Below, in pieces: positions 1 to 9,485 of a stretch of 64,000 bases of DNA; the first letter of the stretch is position 1; each line of letters starts with the position of its first letter. This DNA comes from JACQPU01 sp039961715 (GTDB lineage Bacteria; Bacteroidota; Ignavibacteria; UBA10030). The translations under genes were made by a program, and so were the position numbers. The stretch covers positions 66,303-130,302 of the forward strand of contig JABRVW010000042.1 of assembly GCA_039961715.1 (NCBI GenBank), given 5' to 3'. The notes under the pieces were generated by a model that ran no database searches, was not told the origin of the DNA, and worked only from the letters and a program-made list of their open reading frames with translations.

Positions 1-2
1 TT

Positions 3-2111
3 GTTTCGTTGGCTTATCCAAGTGACCGCGTCGAACCTCTGCGCCCACTTCGAACAAACGATCCGCCCCGGATCGACGGGGTTCTGGACGATGCGGTGTG
101 GAAGCTCGCCCCGCGCGTCAGCGGGTTTCGAACGTTCATTCCGGATTTCGGCAAGGAGATGCCTGAGTCCACGCATGTTTACATGGCCTACGACCGTGAG
201 AACCTGTACTTCGCGTACTATTGCTACGATCCGGATCCCTCCACGATCAAAGCCGAGGTCACGAATCGCGACAACATCCGCCGCCATGACTGGATCTGCA
301 TCAATCTCGACTCATTCAACGACCAGCAGGCGCTGTACGGGTTCTATGTGAATCCGCTTGGCATCCAGGAAGACAGCAGGTTTGCGGCCGGCGGTGAGGA
401 CATGAGCGTTGACTTCGTGTGGTACAGCGCGGGGCGTATTGTGGAGGACGGCTACATTGTCGAAGTGCAGATTCCGCTGAAGAGCATCCGGTATGCGGAT
501 ACGAATCCGGTGGAAATGTCGGTGGTGTTTGAGCGCAGGGTGAGCAGACGCTCCGAGCAGGCAACCTATCCCCCCCTCGACCCAACGATGGGGTTTGCGT
601 TCCTGGTACAGATGAAGCCGATGGTGTTTCATGACATCGAGCATTACACCCTGCTTGAGATTCTGCCCGGCGCCACCTATCGCCAGGATTTCCGCCACGA
701 ACAGGGTTCGCTCGTGCGCTATGTGAACAAGGGCGAGGGCAGTCTGACCATGAAGTATGGCATCACCTCGGATCTGATTCTGGACGCCACGTACAACCCG
801 GACTTCAGCCAGGTGGAATCCGACGCGGGCCAGGTCGACGTGAACCTGCGGTCAGGCATCTTTTTTCCTGAAAAGCGGCCTTTTTTTCTGGAAGGAAATG
901 AGATCTTCAATATTGCCGGAGCAGGCGTGACGCCGGCAGATCCATTGATCGCAGGCGTGCACACGCGGACGATTGAGAATCCGCTTGTCGGCGTGAAGCT
1001 TTCCGGCAAGATTGGCCGGAGGAGCACGATTGCCTCGATCTATGCCCTGGACGAGCCATTGGCCGGGGGAGACCGCCTGCACGTACCTGTCCTCAGGTTC
1101 AAGCAGGCGCTTACGGAGGACAGTTACCTCGGGGCCTTGTTGACAGCGCGGGAAGACGGAGGTGTGTACAACAGGGTTGCGGGCACGGACGGAACGATTC
1201 GCATGAGTGCATCCAGCACGCTGGATTACAATGCGTTCGTTTCCGATACGAAATACGCGGCGGGGACGGAGAGCCTCACCGGCCATTCCGTTGCGGCTGT
1301 GTACCAATACGGCACTCGGGATCTGAACTATGCCTTTGGCTTCAACAGTGTTTCCCGCAATTTCAACACGATGACCGGGTTCCTGTTCCGCACGGGGATT
1401 CTGGCTGTCAGCGGGACGGCGACGCCGAAGTTCTATCCAAACTCGGAATTCCTCCGACGAATCGATCTCACCTTTGTTTCATCCCAAACCCGCGATGAGT
1501 TCAGCCGCATGTGGGAGACGCTGAACTACGTGCAATTCCAGGCCACCCTCCCGGCCGGAGTTTCGTTCAGGGCCCGGGGAAGGCATTCGACGGAAGTTTT
1601 TGCCGGTCAGAGGTTCAGAACGGACGGGCTGCTTGTCTCGGGAGGGGGGCAGTTCTCAAGGCAGGTGAATTTCACGGCCTCCTACGAGCATGCGAACGCC
1701 ATTTACTTTCCCGCGCCCTTTCAAGGTGTTCAGGATTTGTTCAGTGCGACGCTGATTTATCAGCCCTGGAATCAATTTGAAGCGCGCCTGTCCCTGACGC
1801 ATGTTTCCTTCCGCCGAGACTCCGACGATGTGAAGATCTTTGAGTATCCCATTGGCCGCGCGCGGCTGACGTATCAGGTCAACAAGTTCCTGTTTCTGCG
1901 CGGCATTGCCGAGTACAACAAGCTTCGCCGAACCCTGATCACGGACTACCTGGTTTCCTTCACATATATTCCGGGCACCGTTCTGCATGCCGGGTACGGA
2001 TCGCTGTACCAGCGCACAGCATGGCAAACGAACGCCTATGTGGATGCGGACGGATTCCTGGAGTTCAGGAGGGGGTTCTTTTTCAAGGTGTCGTACCTCT
2101 GGCGGAGTTAG
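3..2111 (+). CDS. CBM9-like / DUF5916 outer-membrane protein, 5' partial
   Basis: The reading frame is open to the left edge of the window, so the start and the expected signal peptide are missing; 702 residues are visible. The first part (RIDGVLDDAVW, then a beta-rich stretch) resembles family 9 carbohydrate-binding modules. The rest resembles the DUF5916 family, with the recognisable segment FFPEKRPFFLEGNEIF near residue 290 followed by alternating beta-strand sequence ending in an aromatic strand (FFFKVSYLWRS), as in outer-membrane beta-barrels. Likely location is the outer membrane. The family is common in Bacteroidota and its substrate is unknown. It stands alone, followed by a repeat-rich spacer. 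Confidence 0.75.
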   Translation, partial: VSLAYPSDRVEPLRPLRTNDPPRIDGVLDDAVWKLAPRVSGFRTFIPDFGKEMPESTHVYMAYDRENLYFAYYCYDPDPSTIKAEVTNRDNIRRHDWICINLDSFNDQQALYGFYVNPLGIQEDSRFAAGGEDMSVDFVWYSAGRIVEDGYIVEVQIPLKSIRYADTNPVEMSVVFERRVSRRSEQATYPPLDPTMGFAFLVQMKPMVFHDIEHYTLLEILPGATYRQDFRHEQGSLVRYVNKGEGSLTMKYGITSDLILDATYNPDFSQVESDAGQVDVNLRSGIFFPEKRPFFLEGNEIFNIAGAGVTPADPLIAGVHTRTIENPLVGVKLSGKIGRRSTIASIYALDEPLAGGDRLHVPVLRFKQALTEDSYLGALLTAREDGGVYNRVAGTDGTIRMSASSTLDYNAFVSDTKYAAGTESLTGHSVAAVYQYGTRDLNYAFGFNSVSRNFNTMTGFLFRTGILAVSGTATPKFYPNSEFLRRIDLTFVSSQTRDEFSRMWETLNYVQFQATLPAGVSFRARGRHSTEVFAGQRFRTDGLLVSGGGQFSRQVNFTASYEHANAIYFPAPFQGVQDLFSATLIYQPWNQFEARLSLTHVSFRRDSDDVKIFEYPIGRARLTYQVNKFLFLRGIAEYNKLRRTLITDYLVSFTYIPGTVLHAGYGSLYQRTAWQTNAYVDADGFLEFRRGFFFKVSYLWRS

Positions 2112-2290
2112 CGCGAGATACTCACTGGTACTCCCTGATGCTCACTGATGGGTTATGAGAATGACTGCGGGGAATGACCGAAAATGCCCTGATACTCGCT
2201 CCCGCCCATCATGACGGGGAATGAAAATGCATTGATACTAACCGACGGGTTATCGGAATGAGTACTGGTGGGACGGGATGCCGACGCTGA
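2110..2290. repeat. Degenerate GATACTCGCTGATGGGTTA-type dispersed repeat (no gene inside)
   Basis: Starting at the stop codon of the preceding gene, this spacer contains two degenerate copies of a motif built from GATACTC and CTGATGGGTTA (about 2110-2160 and 2233-2263). The first copy aligns, with roughly 85% identity by eye over about 45 bases, to the sequence at 60926-60972 that bounds the GxxExxY gene. No open reading frame of note lies inside. It reads as an old, empty copy of the same element. The rest of the spacer up to 2417 holds nothing else I can name. Confidence 0.6.
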
Positions 2291-2417
2291 AACACCCTCT
2301 CAAACATATCCTCGAGACAGGCTTCTTCCCGGGTCCACACTGACGCCGTTCTTGTGATTACCCATGGCCGGACGAATCAGAAAGAGAAAAACCGCCACTG
2401 GAACGGGGGAGGGCCGG

Positions 2418-3629
2418 ATGAGCGTCCGGGATCTTCTGCTTCTGCAGAGGGTCACGCGGCGCATCACCTCGATTCTGGACCCTGATCTTCTGCTCGAGCA
2501 GGTTGTCGACGACGTGGCGCGGACCTTCGGGTACACCAGGTCCGCGGTTCTCCTGGTGGACGAACCGGCACACGAGCTTGTTATTGCCGCCGTGCGCGGT
2601 TGGACCGTCAACTATCATGTCAAAGGCGATCGGTTCAGGATCGGAACAGACGGCATGGTAGGGAGGGTTGCGTCGAAGGGAGAAACGTTGTACGCGCCGG
2701 ATGTCAGGAAGAACCGATACTACCAGGTGAGCGAAGAGTCCACGCTCTCTGAGATTGACATTCCGCTGAAGATTCGCGGGAGAGTGATTGGCGTGTTCAA
2801 CGCTCAAAGCCCGCGACGAAACGCGTTTCCTCTCTCCCGCCGGCGCCTGTTGGAATCCCTCGCAGGCCAGATCGCAACGGCAATTGAAAATGCGAGGCTG
2901 TTTGAGCAGGAAAGGGAGCAAAAGAACAGGATGGCCGGTGAACTCGAGCAGGCCCGGTCCATTCAGACCTCCCTGTTTCCCCCCCGGCAGATGAGGGCCG
3001 GAAGCTTCGACATCACAGGCGTGTGCCACCCGTGCACGGAGGTTGGTGGAGACTGGTTCGATTACTTTGCGCTTCCCGACGGTCGGACAGCCGTAGTCGT
3101 GGGGGACGTTTCGGGAAAGGGAATGGGGGCGGCACTGTTAATGTCCTCCACAAGAAGCATTGTCCGCTTCCTTGCCGAACAGCACCTCTCGCCAGGCGAG
3201 GTCCTTGCCCGTGCCAATGAAACACTGCTCAGGGATTTTCCAAAGCCTCATTTTGTCACGCTTATTCTCGCAGTGCTCGATCCGTCGCGGCGCACGCTGA
3301 CGTTTGCCAACGCGGGACACCCCTGGCCGCTTCACATTTCTGAATCACCTCGTTTCGTGCAACAGGATAACGGGCTCCCTTTGGGCCTCCTCGAATCACT
3401 GTATTCAGAGCACACCCTGGATATGCCCCCGGGCAGCGCGTTCATATTGTGTTCCGACGGGATCACCGAAGCGGAAAGGGACGGCGATCAGTACGGCACC
3501 CGGCGATTATTGGAACTGACAAGCCGGTCGACCATTGACGTGGATCGCATTGTTGGCGATGTTGATGCCTTTACGGGGGGTGCGCCGCTGACGGACGACA
3601 GAACAGTGGTGCTGGTTCGTTCCGTGTGA
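2418..3629 (+). CDS. GAF domain plus PP2C/SpoIIE-type serine phosphatase (RsbU-like)
   Basis: Residues about 10-165 form a GAF sensor domain, followed by a short coiled linker (EQEREQKNRMAGELEQARSI). The C-terminal half is a PP2C-SIGMA/SpoIIE phosphatase with VGGDWFDYF, GDVSGKGMGAA and SDGITEAERD, which carry the metal-binding Asp residues. Such proteins dephosphorylate anti-sigma-factor antagonists in partner-switching pathways. An RsbW-like kinase lies at 19941-20417 and could be in the same pathway, but no antagonist gene is nearby. I chose the ATG at 2418 because a GGAGG lies 5 bases upstream; an ATG at 2364 would add 18 residues but has no visible ribosome-binding site. Confidence 0.85.
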   Translation: MSVRDLLLLQRVTRRITSILDPDLLLEQVVDDVARTFGYTRSAVLLVDEPAHELVIAAVRGWTVNYHVKGDRFRIGTDGMVGRVASKGETLYAPDVRKNRYYQVSEESTLSEIDIPLKIRGRVIGVFNAQSPRRNAFPLSRRRLLESLAGQIATAIENARLFEQEREQKNRMAGELEQARSIQTSLFPPRQMRAGSFDITGVCHPCTEVGGDWFDYFALPDGRTAVVVGDVSGKGMGAALLMSSTRSIVRFLAEQHLSPGEVLARANETLLRDFPKPHFVTLILAVLDPSRRTLTFANAGHPWPLHISESPRFVQQDNGLPLGLLESLYSEHTLDMPPGSAFILCSDGITEAERDGDQYGTRRLLELTSRSTIDVDRIVGDVDAFTGGAPLTDDRTVVLVRSV

Positions 3630-3638
3630 GACCATCTG

Positions 3639-4364
3639 ATGGCGACGGGTGGTTACGGCAGGGACCTTGCTTTCATTCACGATCGCGGATTCTCCGAATT
3701 CTCCCTGAGAGCCGCGGATGAACTTGTCGCGCTCTTCCGTTCCAAAGGTCTCCCTTCAAACCACGTTGTCGAACTCGGTTGTGGATCGGGCCGGCTGGCG
3801 GCGAAGCTCATCAGACGCGGATTCTGTGTGACGGGTCTGGATGCGTCCCGCGCCATGATCACGCTGGCAAGACGTCATGCTCCGCGGGGCAGATTCTCCA
3901 CAGGTTCCCTTTGGCGCGCCGTCATCCCTCCTTGTGGCGCCGTCGTGGCGGTCGGGGAAGCCCTGAATTATCAGTTTGACGGACGCGTTTCCCATCGACG
4001 GCTTGAGGCCCTGTTCCGACGAGTCCATCGATCGCTCCTTCCTTCGGGTCTTCTCGTCTTCGATATTCTGTGCACACACGGGGGAAAACCAATCCGTTCA
4101 CGTTCATTCGTGGAATCCGGGGAATGGCTTGTTGCAGTCGAAAAACTTGACGGCCCGAAATCCGTGGTGCGGAGAATCACTACGTTCCGCAGAAGCAAGG
4201 GCCGGTATCGCCGGTCAGTTGAGTTCCATGAGGTTTTTCGTTACAATCCCGACGTCATCGTCGCCGCCCTTCGCCGATGCGGATTCGAGGTGAGAGTCCG
4301 AAACGGTTACGGACGTCATCGGCTGGGCATAGGGCACCTGGTAGTGATCGCCCGGAAACGGTGA
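3639..4364 (+). CDS. Class I SAM-dependent methyltransferase
   Basis: 241 residues with the SAM-binding motif I VVELGCGSGRLAAKL at about residues 42-56 and the acidic motif II VTGLDAS after it. The later part (LLPSGLLVFDILC) fits post-I/III motifs of Methyltransf_11/25-type enzymes. The substrate cannot be told. It starts 9 bases after the phosphatase gene, so the two are probably co-transcribed. The ribosome-binding site is weak. Confidence 0.8.
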   Translation: MATGGYGRDLAFIHDRGFSEFSLRAADELVALFRSKGLPSNHVVELGCGSGRLAAKLIRRGFCVTGLDASRAMITLARRHAPRGRFSTGSLWRAVIPPCGAVVAVGEALNYQFDGRVSHRRLEALFRRVHRSLLPSGLLVFDILCTHGGKPIRSRSFVESGEWLVAVEKLDGPKSVVRRITTFRRSKGRYRRSVEFHEVFRYNPDVIVAALRRCGFEVRVRNGYGRHRLGIGHLVVIARKR

Positions 4365-4383
4365 ACAAAAGAATGAGACGAGG

Positions 4384-4581
4384 ATGAAAAGCATGCGGTC
4401 TGAGTACACTTTCTTTTTTGCAGCCCTCGTGTTTATGATTGTTGGGCTCTTCGCTGACCGACCCGCTGTGTACATCAGTCTCGGCACCGTTTTCCTGATT
4501 CTGGGCATGGCAGCAATCAGGAAGAACCGGCAGGCAGACGACACCCGGAAGCCGAACGACGGTTCTGAAGATCAGGCTTGA
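4384..4581 (+). CDS. Small two-helix membrane protein, unknown function
   Basis: 65 residues: two hydrophobic segments (about 7-24 and 29-44) followed by a charged tail. The sequence GACGAGG just before the ATG can serve as ribosome-binding site. It lies 19 bases after the methyltransferase and ends next to the following membrane-protein gene, so it belongs to the same transcription unit. No family recognised. Confidence 0.55.
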   Translation: MKSMRSEYTFFFAALVFMIVGLFADRPAVYISLGTVFLILGMAAIRKNRQADDTRKPNDGSEDQA

Positions 4582-4589
4582 GGATTCGG

Positions 4590-5486
4590 ATGAAGCGGGA
4601 CAAAGCCATTGCGAGGCTCTCAGTCATTATTGCCCTTGCTGCAGGAGCGGCGGCATCAGTGGGAATTTTCTCATCGGGCGGGCCTGGCCCCCATCTCCAT
4701 GAAACCGTGAGAGGAACGACGGTCACGATTTACGGACAGGGGCTGTACAAGCACATGTCGGCAGAGGTGGCTCCCCAAGGAATCGCCCAGGATTACATCA
4801 CCCTCTTCGTCGCCGTTCCCGAGTTGCTGGCTTCCCTCCTCTTTGCCGTGCGCGGGTCCCTCAAGGCACGTTTCATTCTTGCCGGAACACTCGGCTACTT
4901 TCTCGTGACCTATCTCTTTTATCTCATGATGGGGATGTACAATGCAATGTTTCTCGTTTACGCCGTCCTTCTTTCCTCTTCATTCTTTGCGCTTTTTCTG
5001 ACCCTTATGAGCTTTGACCCCACGGAATTGCCGGAACGGTTTGGTTCGAAGGCACCCGCGGGGTTCGCAGGCGGATTTCTGATCTTGAATGCCGCGGCCA
5101 TAGCGTTTCTCTGGCTTGGGGTTGTCGTTCCCCCGCTCATGGACGGCTCCATCATCCCCAAGGAGGTGGAACACTATACGACGCTCGTTGTGCAGGGCCT
5201 CGACCTCGGCCTGCTCCTCCCCATCGCCGTGGTTTCCGGAATCCTCCTCAAGAGGAGGAGCCCTTTCGGCTATCTCTTCGCGCCAGTGTACCTCGTCTTC
5301 CTCTCGATCCTGATGATTGCTCTGACCGCCAAGCTCGTCGCCATGGCTTCTCTCGGCTTTTCCGTGATTCCGGCAATTTTCATCATCCCCACCCTTGCCG
5401 TTGTGTCGATCACATGTTCTGCGATGCTTCTGAAGCAGTTGAATCAATATCGTGAGATGGAGCACAGGGAACCTCGCCGGAGCTGA
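4590..5486 (+). CDS. Polytopic membrane protein, unknown function
   Basis: 298 residues with about eight or nine predicted membrane segments and a loop after the first helix (GPGPHLHETVRGTTVTIYGQ). No catalytic motif recognised. The ATG at 4590 is preferred because TGAGGA lies 5 bases upstream; a TTG at 4578 overlapping the stop codon of the previous gene is the alternative. The gene closes the short operon that begins with the phosphatase, or at least follows it closely. Confidence 0.65.
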   Translation: MKRDKAIARLSVIIALAAGAAASVGIFSSGGPGPHLHETVRGTTVTIYGQGLYKHMSAEVAPQGIAQDYITLFVAVPELLASLLFAVRGSLKARFILAGTLGYFLVTYLFYLMMGMYNAMFLVYAVLLSSSFFALFLTLMSFDPTELPERFGSKAPAGFAGGFLILNAAAIAFLWLGVVVPPLMDGSIIPKEVEHYTTLVVQGLDLGLLLPIAVVSGILLKRRSPFGYLFAPVYLVFLSILMIALTAKLVAMASLGFSVIPAIFIIPTLAVVSITCSAMLLKQLNQYREMEHREPRRS

Positions 5487-5569
5487 CAAGCGAAAAACCT
5501 CATGCCACAGAGGCACTATGAACGGCATCTCCAGGTTCCAGATCAGTCAACAGTGAGAGGAGGAGAACC

Positions 5570-6310
5570 ATGAAACTGCTCGAAAAGAAGGTTGCAATTG
5601 TTACCGGTGCAGGCTCGGGGATCGGCCGAGCCATTGCGCTTGCCTATGCGGCCGAAGGCGCCGCAGTGGTTGTAGGGGACATTGACGAGAAAGGTGGGAA
5701 TGAAACGGTTGATTTGATCGCCAAGCAGTCTGGTCGGGCAACCTTTGTGAAGGCGGATTCTTCCAAAGCGGCCGATAATGAAGCGATGGTGAAGACCTGT
5801 GTGGATACGTACGGGGGGCTTCACGTCGCCTGCAACAACGCAGGCATTGGCGGACCGGCCGCGGTCACCGGCGAGTATCCCATCGATGGATGGGACAAGG
5901 TCATTGCCATCAATCTTTCCGGCGTCTTCTACGGTATGCGGTATCAGATCCCTGCGATGCTGAAAAGCGGAGCGGGAGCCATTGTGAACATGGCCTCGAT
6001 TCTCGGCCAGGTTGGATTTCGGACCGCGTCGGCGTACGTGGCAGCAAAACACGGTGTGGTAGGTCTCACAAAGAACGCAGCACTGGAATACGCAGACAAG
6101 AACATTCGCGTCAATGCAGTCGGCCCCGCTTTCATCAAGACTCCGCTCATCAAGAAAATCGACGAGAATCAGCTGATTCCGCTCCATCCGATCGGAAGGC
6201 TCGGCGAGCCGGAGGAAGTGGCGAATCTCGTCGTCTTTCTCAGCTCGAACAAGGCATCGTTCATCACGGGCGGCTACTACGCCGTTGATGGCGCATACCT
6301 GGCGCAATGA
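5570..6310 (+). CDS. Short-chain dehydrogenase/reductase (SDR, classical)
   Basis: 246 residues of a classical SDR: the nucleotide-binding TGAGSGIG motif at residues 12-19, CNNAG at 88-92, and the catalytic set Ser143, Tyr156 and Lys160 (YxxxK). An Asp at the end of beta strand 2 (VVVGDIDE) suggests NAD(H) rather than NADP(H). The substrate is unknown; glucose 1-dehydrogenase-like and 3-oxoacyl-ACP reductase-like enzymes share this pattern. GAGAGGAGGAG precedes the ATG. It is followed after 129 bases by the nitric oxide reductase gene. Confidence 0.88.
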   Translation: MKLLEKKVAIVTGAGSGIGRAIALAYAAEGAAVVVGDIDEKGGNETVDLIAKQSGRATFVKADSSKAADNEAMVKTCVDTYGGLHVACNNAGIGGPAAVTGEYPIDGWDKVIAINLSGVFYGMRYQIPAMLKSGAGAIVNMASILGQVGFRTASAYVAAKHGVVGLTKNAALEYADKNIRVNAVGPAFIKTPLIKKIDENQLIPLHPIGRLGEPEEVANLVVFLSSNKASFITGGYYAVDGAYLAQ

Positions 6311-6439
6311 TGGCGCACGCGGCTTGAGAAAGCCGGTAGTTGGATCTCTCTTGGGATGAGGGCAGACGCCGGCCTGGGGAAAACCCACGGCTCTCCAAAA
6401 CCATCGATGACCACGCCGATCGAGATAAGGAGGACTATT

Positions 6440-8665
6440 ATGCGACGCCTTTGGCTGGCATTCTGGACTGTCATCATCATTTCGTTTCTCGTTTTGGGTT
6501 GGAGCGGTCTTCGCATCTACCAGGAACGTCCGCCCATCCCCGATCAGGTCGTCACGCCGGACGGATTGGTGTTTCTCAGATCCGAAAACATTCTGAACGG
6601 CCAGAATGTCTGGCAGGCGATGGGCGGAATGCAGATCGGTTCGGTGTGGGGACATGGAAGCTACGTGGCGCCCGATTGGACGGCAGATTACCTCCATCGC
6701 GAACTGCTGTTTATTCTGAACGAATGGTCCCGTGACGCGCACGGGAAGGAGTACGACGCCCTTTCCGAAGCCGATCAGGCTCCTCTGAGGGCGCGTTTGA
6801 AAACACTCATTCGCACAAACACGTACGACGCCGCCAGGGGTAGGATCACCATCGATCCCGTGCGCGTTCGCGCCTTCGAGGACAATGCCGTGTATTACGC
6901 CGACGTGTTCTCGAACGGCAGGGAAGCTTTTGCTATTCCCCGGGGCGCCCTCGCCGACCCGGAGAAGCTCAGGGATCTGACCGCCTTTTTCTTCTGGACA
7001 TCGTGGGCGGCTTCGACCAACCGCCCGGAGCAGGACCTGACCTACACGAGCAACTGGCCTCACGAGCCCCTGATTGAAAATGTGCCCACGGCGGATGCCG
7101 TTATCTGGACCGGCGTGAGCATCATTCTGCTCCTGGCCGGCATCGGCGGCATGGTGTGGTATCATGGTGCACAGGCCGCGCGGCCGGCTGCAGCGCATTC
7201 GATTCCGGACCAGGATCCACTTCTGCTGGTTGAACCAACTCCGTCGCAAAAAGCGGTGGTGAAATATTTCTGGGTTGTGACGGGGCTCTGGATCATTCAG
7301 ATCATTATGGGAGTCATCACAGCACATTACGCCGTCGAGGGTGATGGGTTTTACGGCATTCCTCTGAGCGAGACAATCCCGTACGTGATTACGCGCACCT
7401 GGCATATTCAGCTTGGGATTTTCTGGATTGCCACCGCATGGCTTGCGGCAGGATTGTATCTTGCCCCGGTGCTGGCGGGATTCGAGCCGAAGGGGCAGCT
7501 CCTCGGCGTCAATCTCCTCTTTGGCGCTCTGGTGCTGGTGGTCGCGGGATCCATGGTCGGGCAATGGATGAGCGTCACTCACCGGCTCGGGGGCGACTCC
7601 TGGTTCTATTTCGGCCACCAGGGGTATGAGTACATCGAGCTCGGAAGAATATGGCAGATCGCTTTGTTCGCCGGGCTTGCTCTGTGGGTGTATCTTGTCG
7701 GCCGGGCGGTCCTGGTGGCCCTGAAAAGATCACCGGCGGAAAAGCCGCTCCTGATGCTGTTTCTGATCGCAAGCATTGCCATCGGGGCCTTCTATGCGGC
7801 AGGACTCGTCTGGGGCCAAAGGACCAACCTCGCCATCGTGGAGTACTGGCGCTGGTGGGTGGTGCATCTCTGGGTCGAAGGCTTCTTCGAAGTGTTCGCC
7901 ACTGTCGTGATCGCCTATTTCTTTTCGCGGCTTAGTCTGATTCGCGTGGAGACCGCGAACCATGCCGTCATCTTCTCTTCCACGATCTTTCTCTCCGGCG
8001 GTATCATCGGCACCTTGCATCATCTGTACTTCTCGGGCACACCCACGGCCATCCTGGCCCTTGGAGCGGTGTTCAGCGCCCTTGAAGTGGTGCCCCTCGT
8101 CATCATAGGCTACGAGGCATGGGAGAATATCCGGTTAGCGCGAGAAAAGGAGTGGATTAGAAAATACCGCTGGCCGATCTACTACTTTGTGTCGGTCTCG
8201 TTCTGGAACCTTGTGGGCGCCGGCCTCTTCGGCTTCATGATCAATCCTCCCATTGCGTTGTACTACATGCAAGGCCTGAACACCACGCCTGTACACGGGC
8301 ATACGGCGCTCTTCGGCGTGTACGGAATGCTCGGCATCGGACTGATGCTGTTCTGCCTCCGCGTCCTCTGGGTCAAGGAGGAATGGAAGGAGGGATTGCT
8401 GAAGTTCTCCTTCTGGTCCCTGAACATCGGCTTGATGGCCATGGCGGTGATGAGCCTGTTGCCGGTGGGTTTATATCAGACCTGGGCTTCGGTCGAGCAC
8501 GGTTACTGGTATGCCAGATCGGCGGAGCTCTTCGAGGAGCCTGTGATGACCGTGCTGAAGTGGCTCCGGGTACCGGGCGACACCGTGTTCGCCCTGGGCG
8601 CCGTGGCACTGACGCTGTTCGTGATCGGACTGGTGGCCGGTTTTTCGTTGAAGCGGAAGTCATAG
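6440..8665 (+). CDS. norB: Quinol-dependent nitric oxide reductase (qNor), large subunit
   Basis: 741 residues, the length of single-subunit qNor enzymes, which reduce 2 NO to N2O at the cytoplasmic membrane using quinol. The N-terminal extension typical of qNor is present after the first helix (PDGLVFLRSENILNGQ, WGHGSYVAPDWTADYLHRE). It is followed by a heme-copper oxidase-type core of about twelve helices with His-containing segments RTWHIQLGIFW, HLWVEGFFEVFAT, LHHLYFSG and VHGHTALFG that supply the heme and non-heme iron ligands. The ATG at 6440 has a perfect AAGGAGG 6 bases upstream; upstream ATGs at 6356 and 6407 lack one. No norC is nearby, which agrees with a qNor. Confidence 0.93.
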   Translation: MRRLWLAFWTVIIISFLVLGWSGLRIYQERPPIPDQVVTPDGLVFLRSENILNGQNVWQAMGGMQIGSVWGHGSYVAPDWTADYLHRELLFILNEWSRDAHGKEYDALSEADQAPLRARLKTLIRTNTYDAARGRITIDPVRVRAFEDNAVYYADVFSNGREAFAIPRGALADPEKLRDLTAFFFWTSWAASTNRPEQDLTYTSNWPHEPLIENVPTADAVIWTGVSIILLLAGIGGMVWYHGAQAARPAAAHSIPDQDPLLLVEPTPSQKAVVKYFWVVTGLWIIQIIMGVITAHYAVEGDGFYGIPLSETIPYVITRTWHIQLGIFWIATAWLAAGLYLAPVLAGFEPKGQLLGVNLLFGALVLVVAGSMVGQWMSVTHRLGGDSWFYFGHQGYEYIELGRIWQIALFAGLALWVYLVGRAVLVALKRSPAEKPLLMLFLIASIAIGAFYAAGLVWGQRTNLAIVEYWRWWVVHLWVEGFFEVFATVVIAYFFSRLSLIRVETANHAVIFSSTIFLSGGIIGTLHHLYFSGTPTAILALGAVFSALEVVPLVIIGYEAWENIRLAREKEWIRKYRWPIYYFVSVSFWNLVGAGLFGFMINPPIALYYMQGLNTTPVHGHTALFGVYGMLGIGLMLFCLRVLWVKEEWKEGLLKFSFWSLNIGLMAMAVMSLLPVGLYQTWASVEHGYWYARSAELFEEPVMTVLKWLRVPGDTVFALGAVALTLFVIGLVAGFSLKRKS

Positions 8666-8676
8666 CAAAAGTCCCC

Positions 8677-9459
8677 ATGAGCGACGGTTTTCAGCGCCTC
8701 CTCTTTTCTCTTGCAGCCCGTTCCGGCATCCAACGGAAACTGCGCGTCCTTTCCCGGAACGGCAACACGAGAGCTGACCTCCTCCGCTCGGCGATCCGTT
8801 CCACCGAGAGCGGGGAGTTGTCCACGCCTGAACGCGAGTGGGTTCAGAAGATCGAGCGCCTCCGTTCCTCCCTCGCTTCCTCTCAAACCGTCGTGAAACC
8901 TGCCGGCTATGGCGCCGGCACAACCGTCGCGGTCAGAACCGTTGGTCAGATTTGCCGCAGTTCCGCGGTTTCATCCATCTGGGGGCTTTTCCTGTTCAAC
9001 CTTGTCCGGCGGTTTCGTCCTGTGTCCTGCGTCGAACTGGGAACATCATTGGGGATTTCCGCATCTTTTCTGGGCGCGGCGTGTGAGCTGAACGGCCAGG
9101 GCCATGTCACAACGCTCGAGGGCGATCCCGCTCTTGTCTCGCTGGCTGAACAGAATTTCGCGACGCTTGGCCTTTCCCGTCTTTCCCTCGTCCAGGGCCC
9201 CTTCGAGGAATCTCTGCCCTCCGTGCTCAGCCGCAACGCCCCGGTGGACTTCGCGTTCATTGACGGCAACCACGACGAGGAAGCCACAAAAAGGTACTTC
9301 ACCGAGTTTCGCGCGCACCTCTCACCGGCCGGAGTAATCGTGTTCGACGATATTCTCTGGTCAAAAGGAATGTACGCCGCCTGGAGAAACATCAGCAGGA
9401 ACGCGTCGCCGTCCCTGGCCATAAGCTTGGGGAGAATGGGAGTGTATGGGAACATTTGA
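8677..9459 (+). CDS. SAM-dependent methyltransferase, O-methyltransferase-like (Methyltransf_24)
   Basis: 260 residues. Motif I is CVELGTSLGISASFLG, followed by the acidic residue in TLEGDP and the segment VDFAFIDGNHDEE that resembles the metal/catalytic Asp region of class I O-methyltransferases. DDILWSKGM follows. The ATG at 8677 lies 11 bases after norB, so it may be translated from the same mRNA. A longer upstream frame only overlaps norB in another frame. Substrate unknown; a role in nitric oxide metabolism is not implied. Confidence 0.78.
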   Translation: MSDGFQRLLFSLAARSGIQRKLRVLSRNGNTRADLLRSAIRSTESGELSTPEREWVQKIERLRSSLASSQTVVKPAGYGAGTTVAVRTVGQICRSSAVSSIWGLFLFNLVRRFRPVSCVELGTSLGISASFLGAACELNGQGHVTTLEGDPALVSLAEQNFATLGLSRLSLVQGPFEESLPSVLSRNAPVDFAFIDGNHDEEATKRYFTEFRAHLSPAGVIVFDDILWSKGMYAAWRNISRNASPSLAISLGRMGVYGNI

Positions 9460-9485
9460 GATTAAGAATGGTCAATGGAAAATTG

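Noticed and set aside
5543..7618. A minus-strand frame of 691 codons opposite the SDR and norB genes
   Set aside because: It covers two well-supported genes on the plus strand, is rich in Arg, Gly, His and Pro, and contains no recognisable domain. It is a shadow frame.
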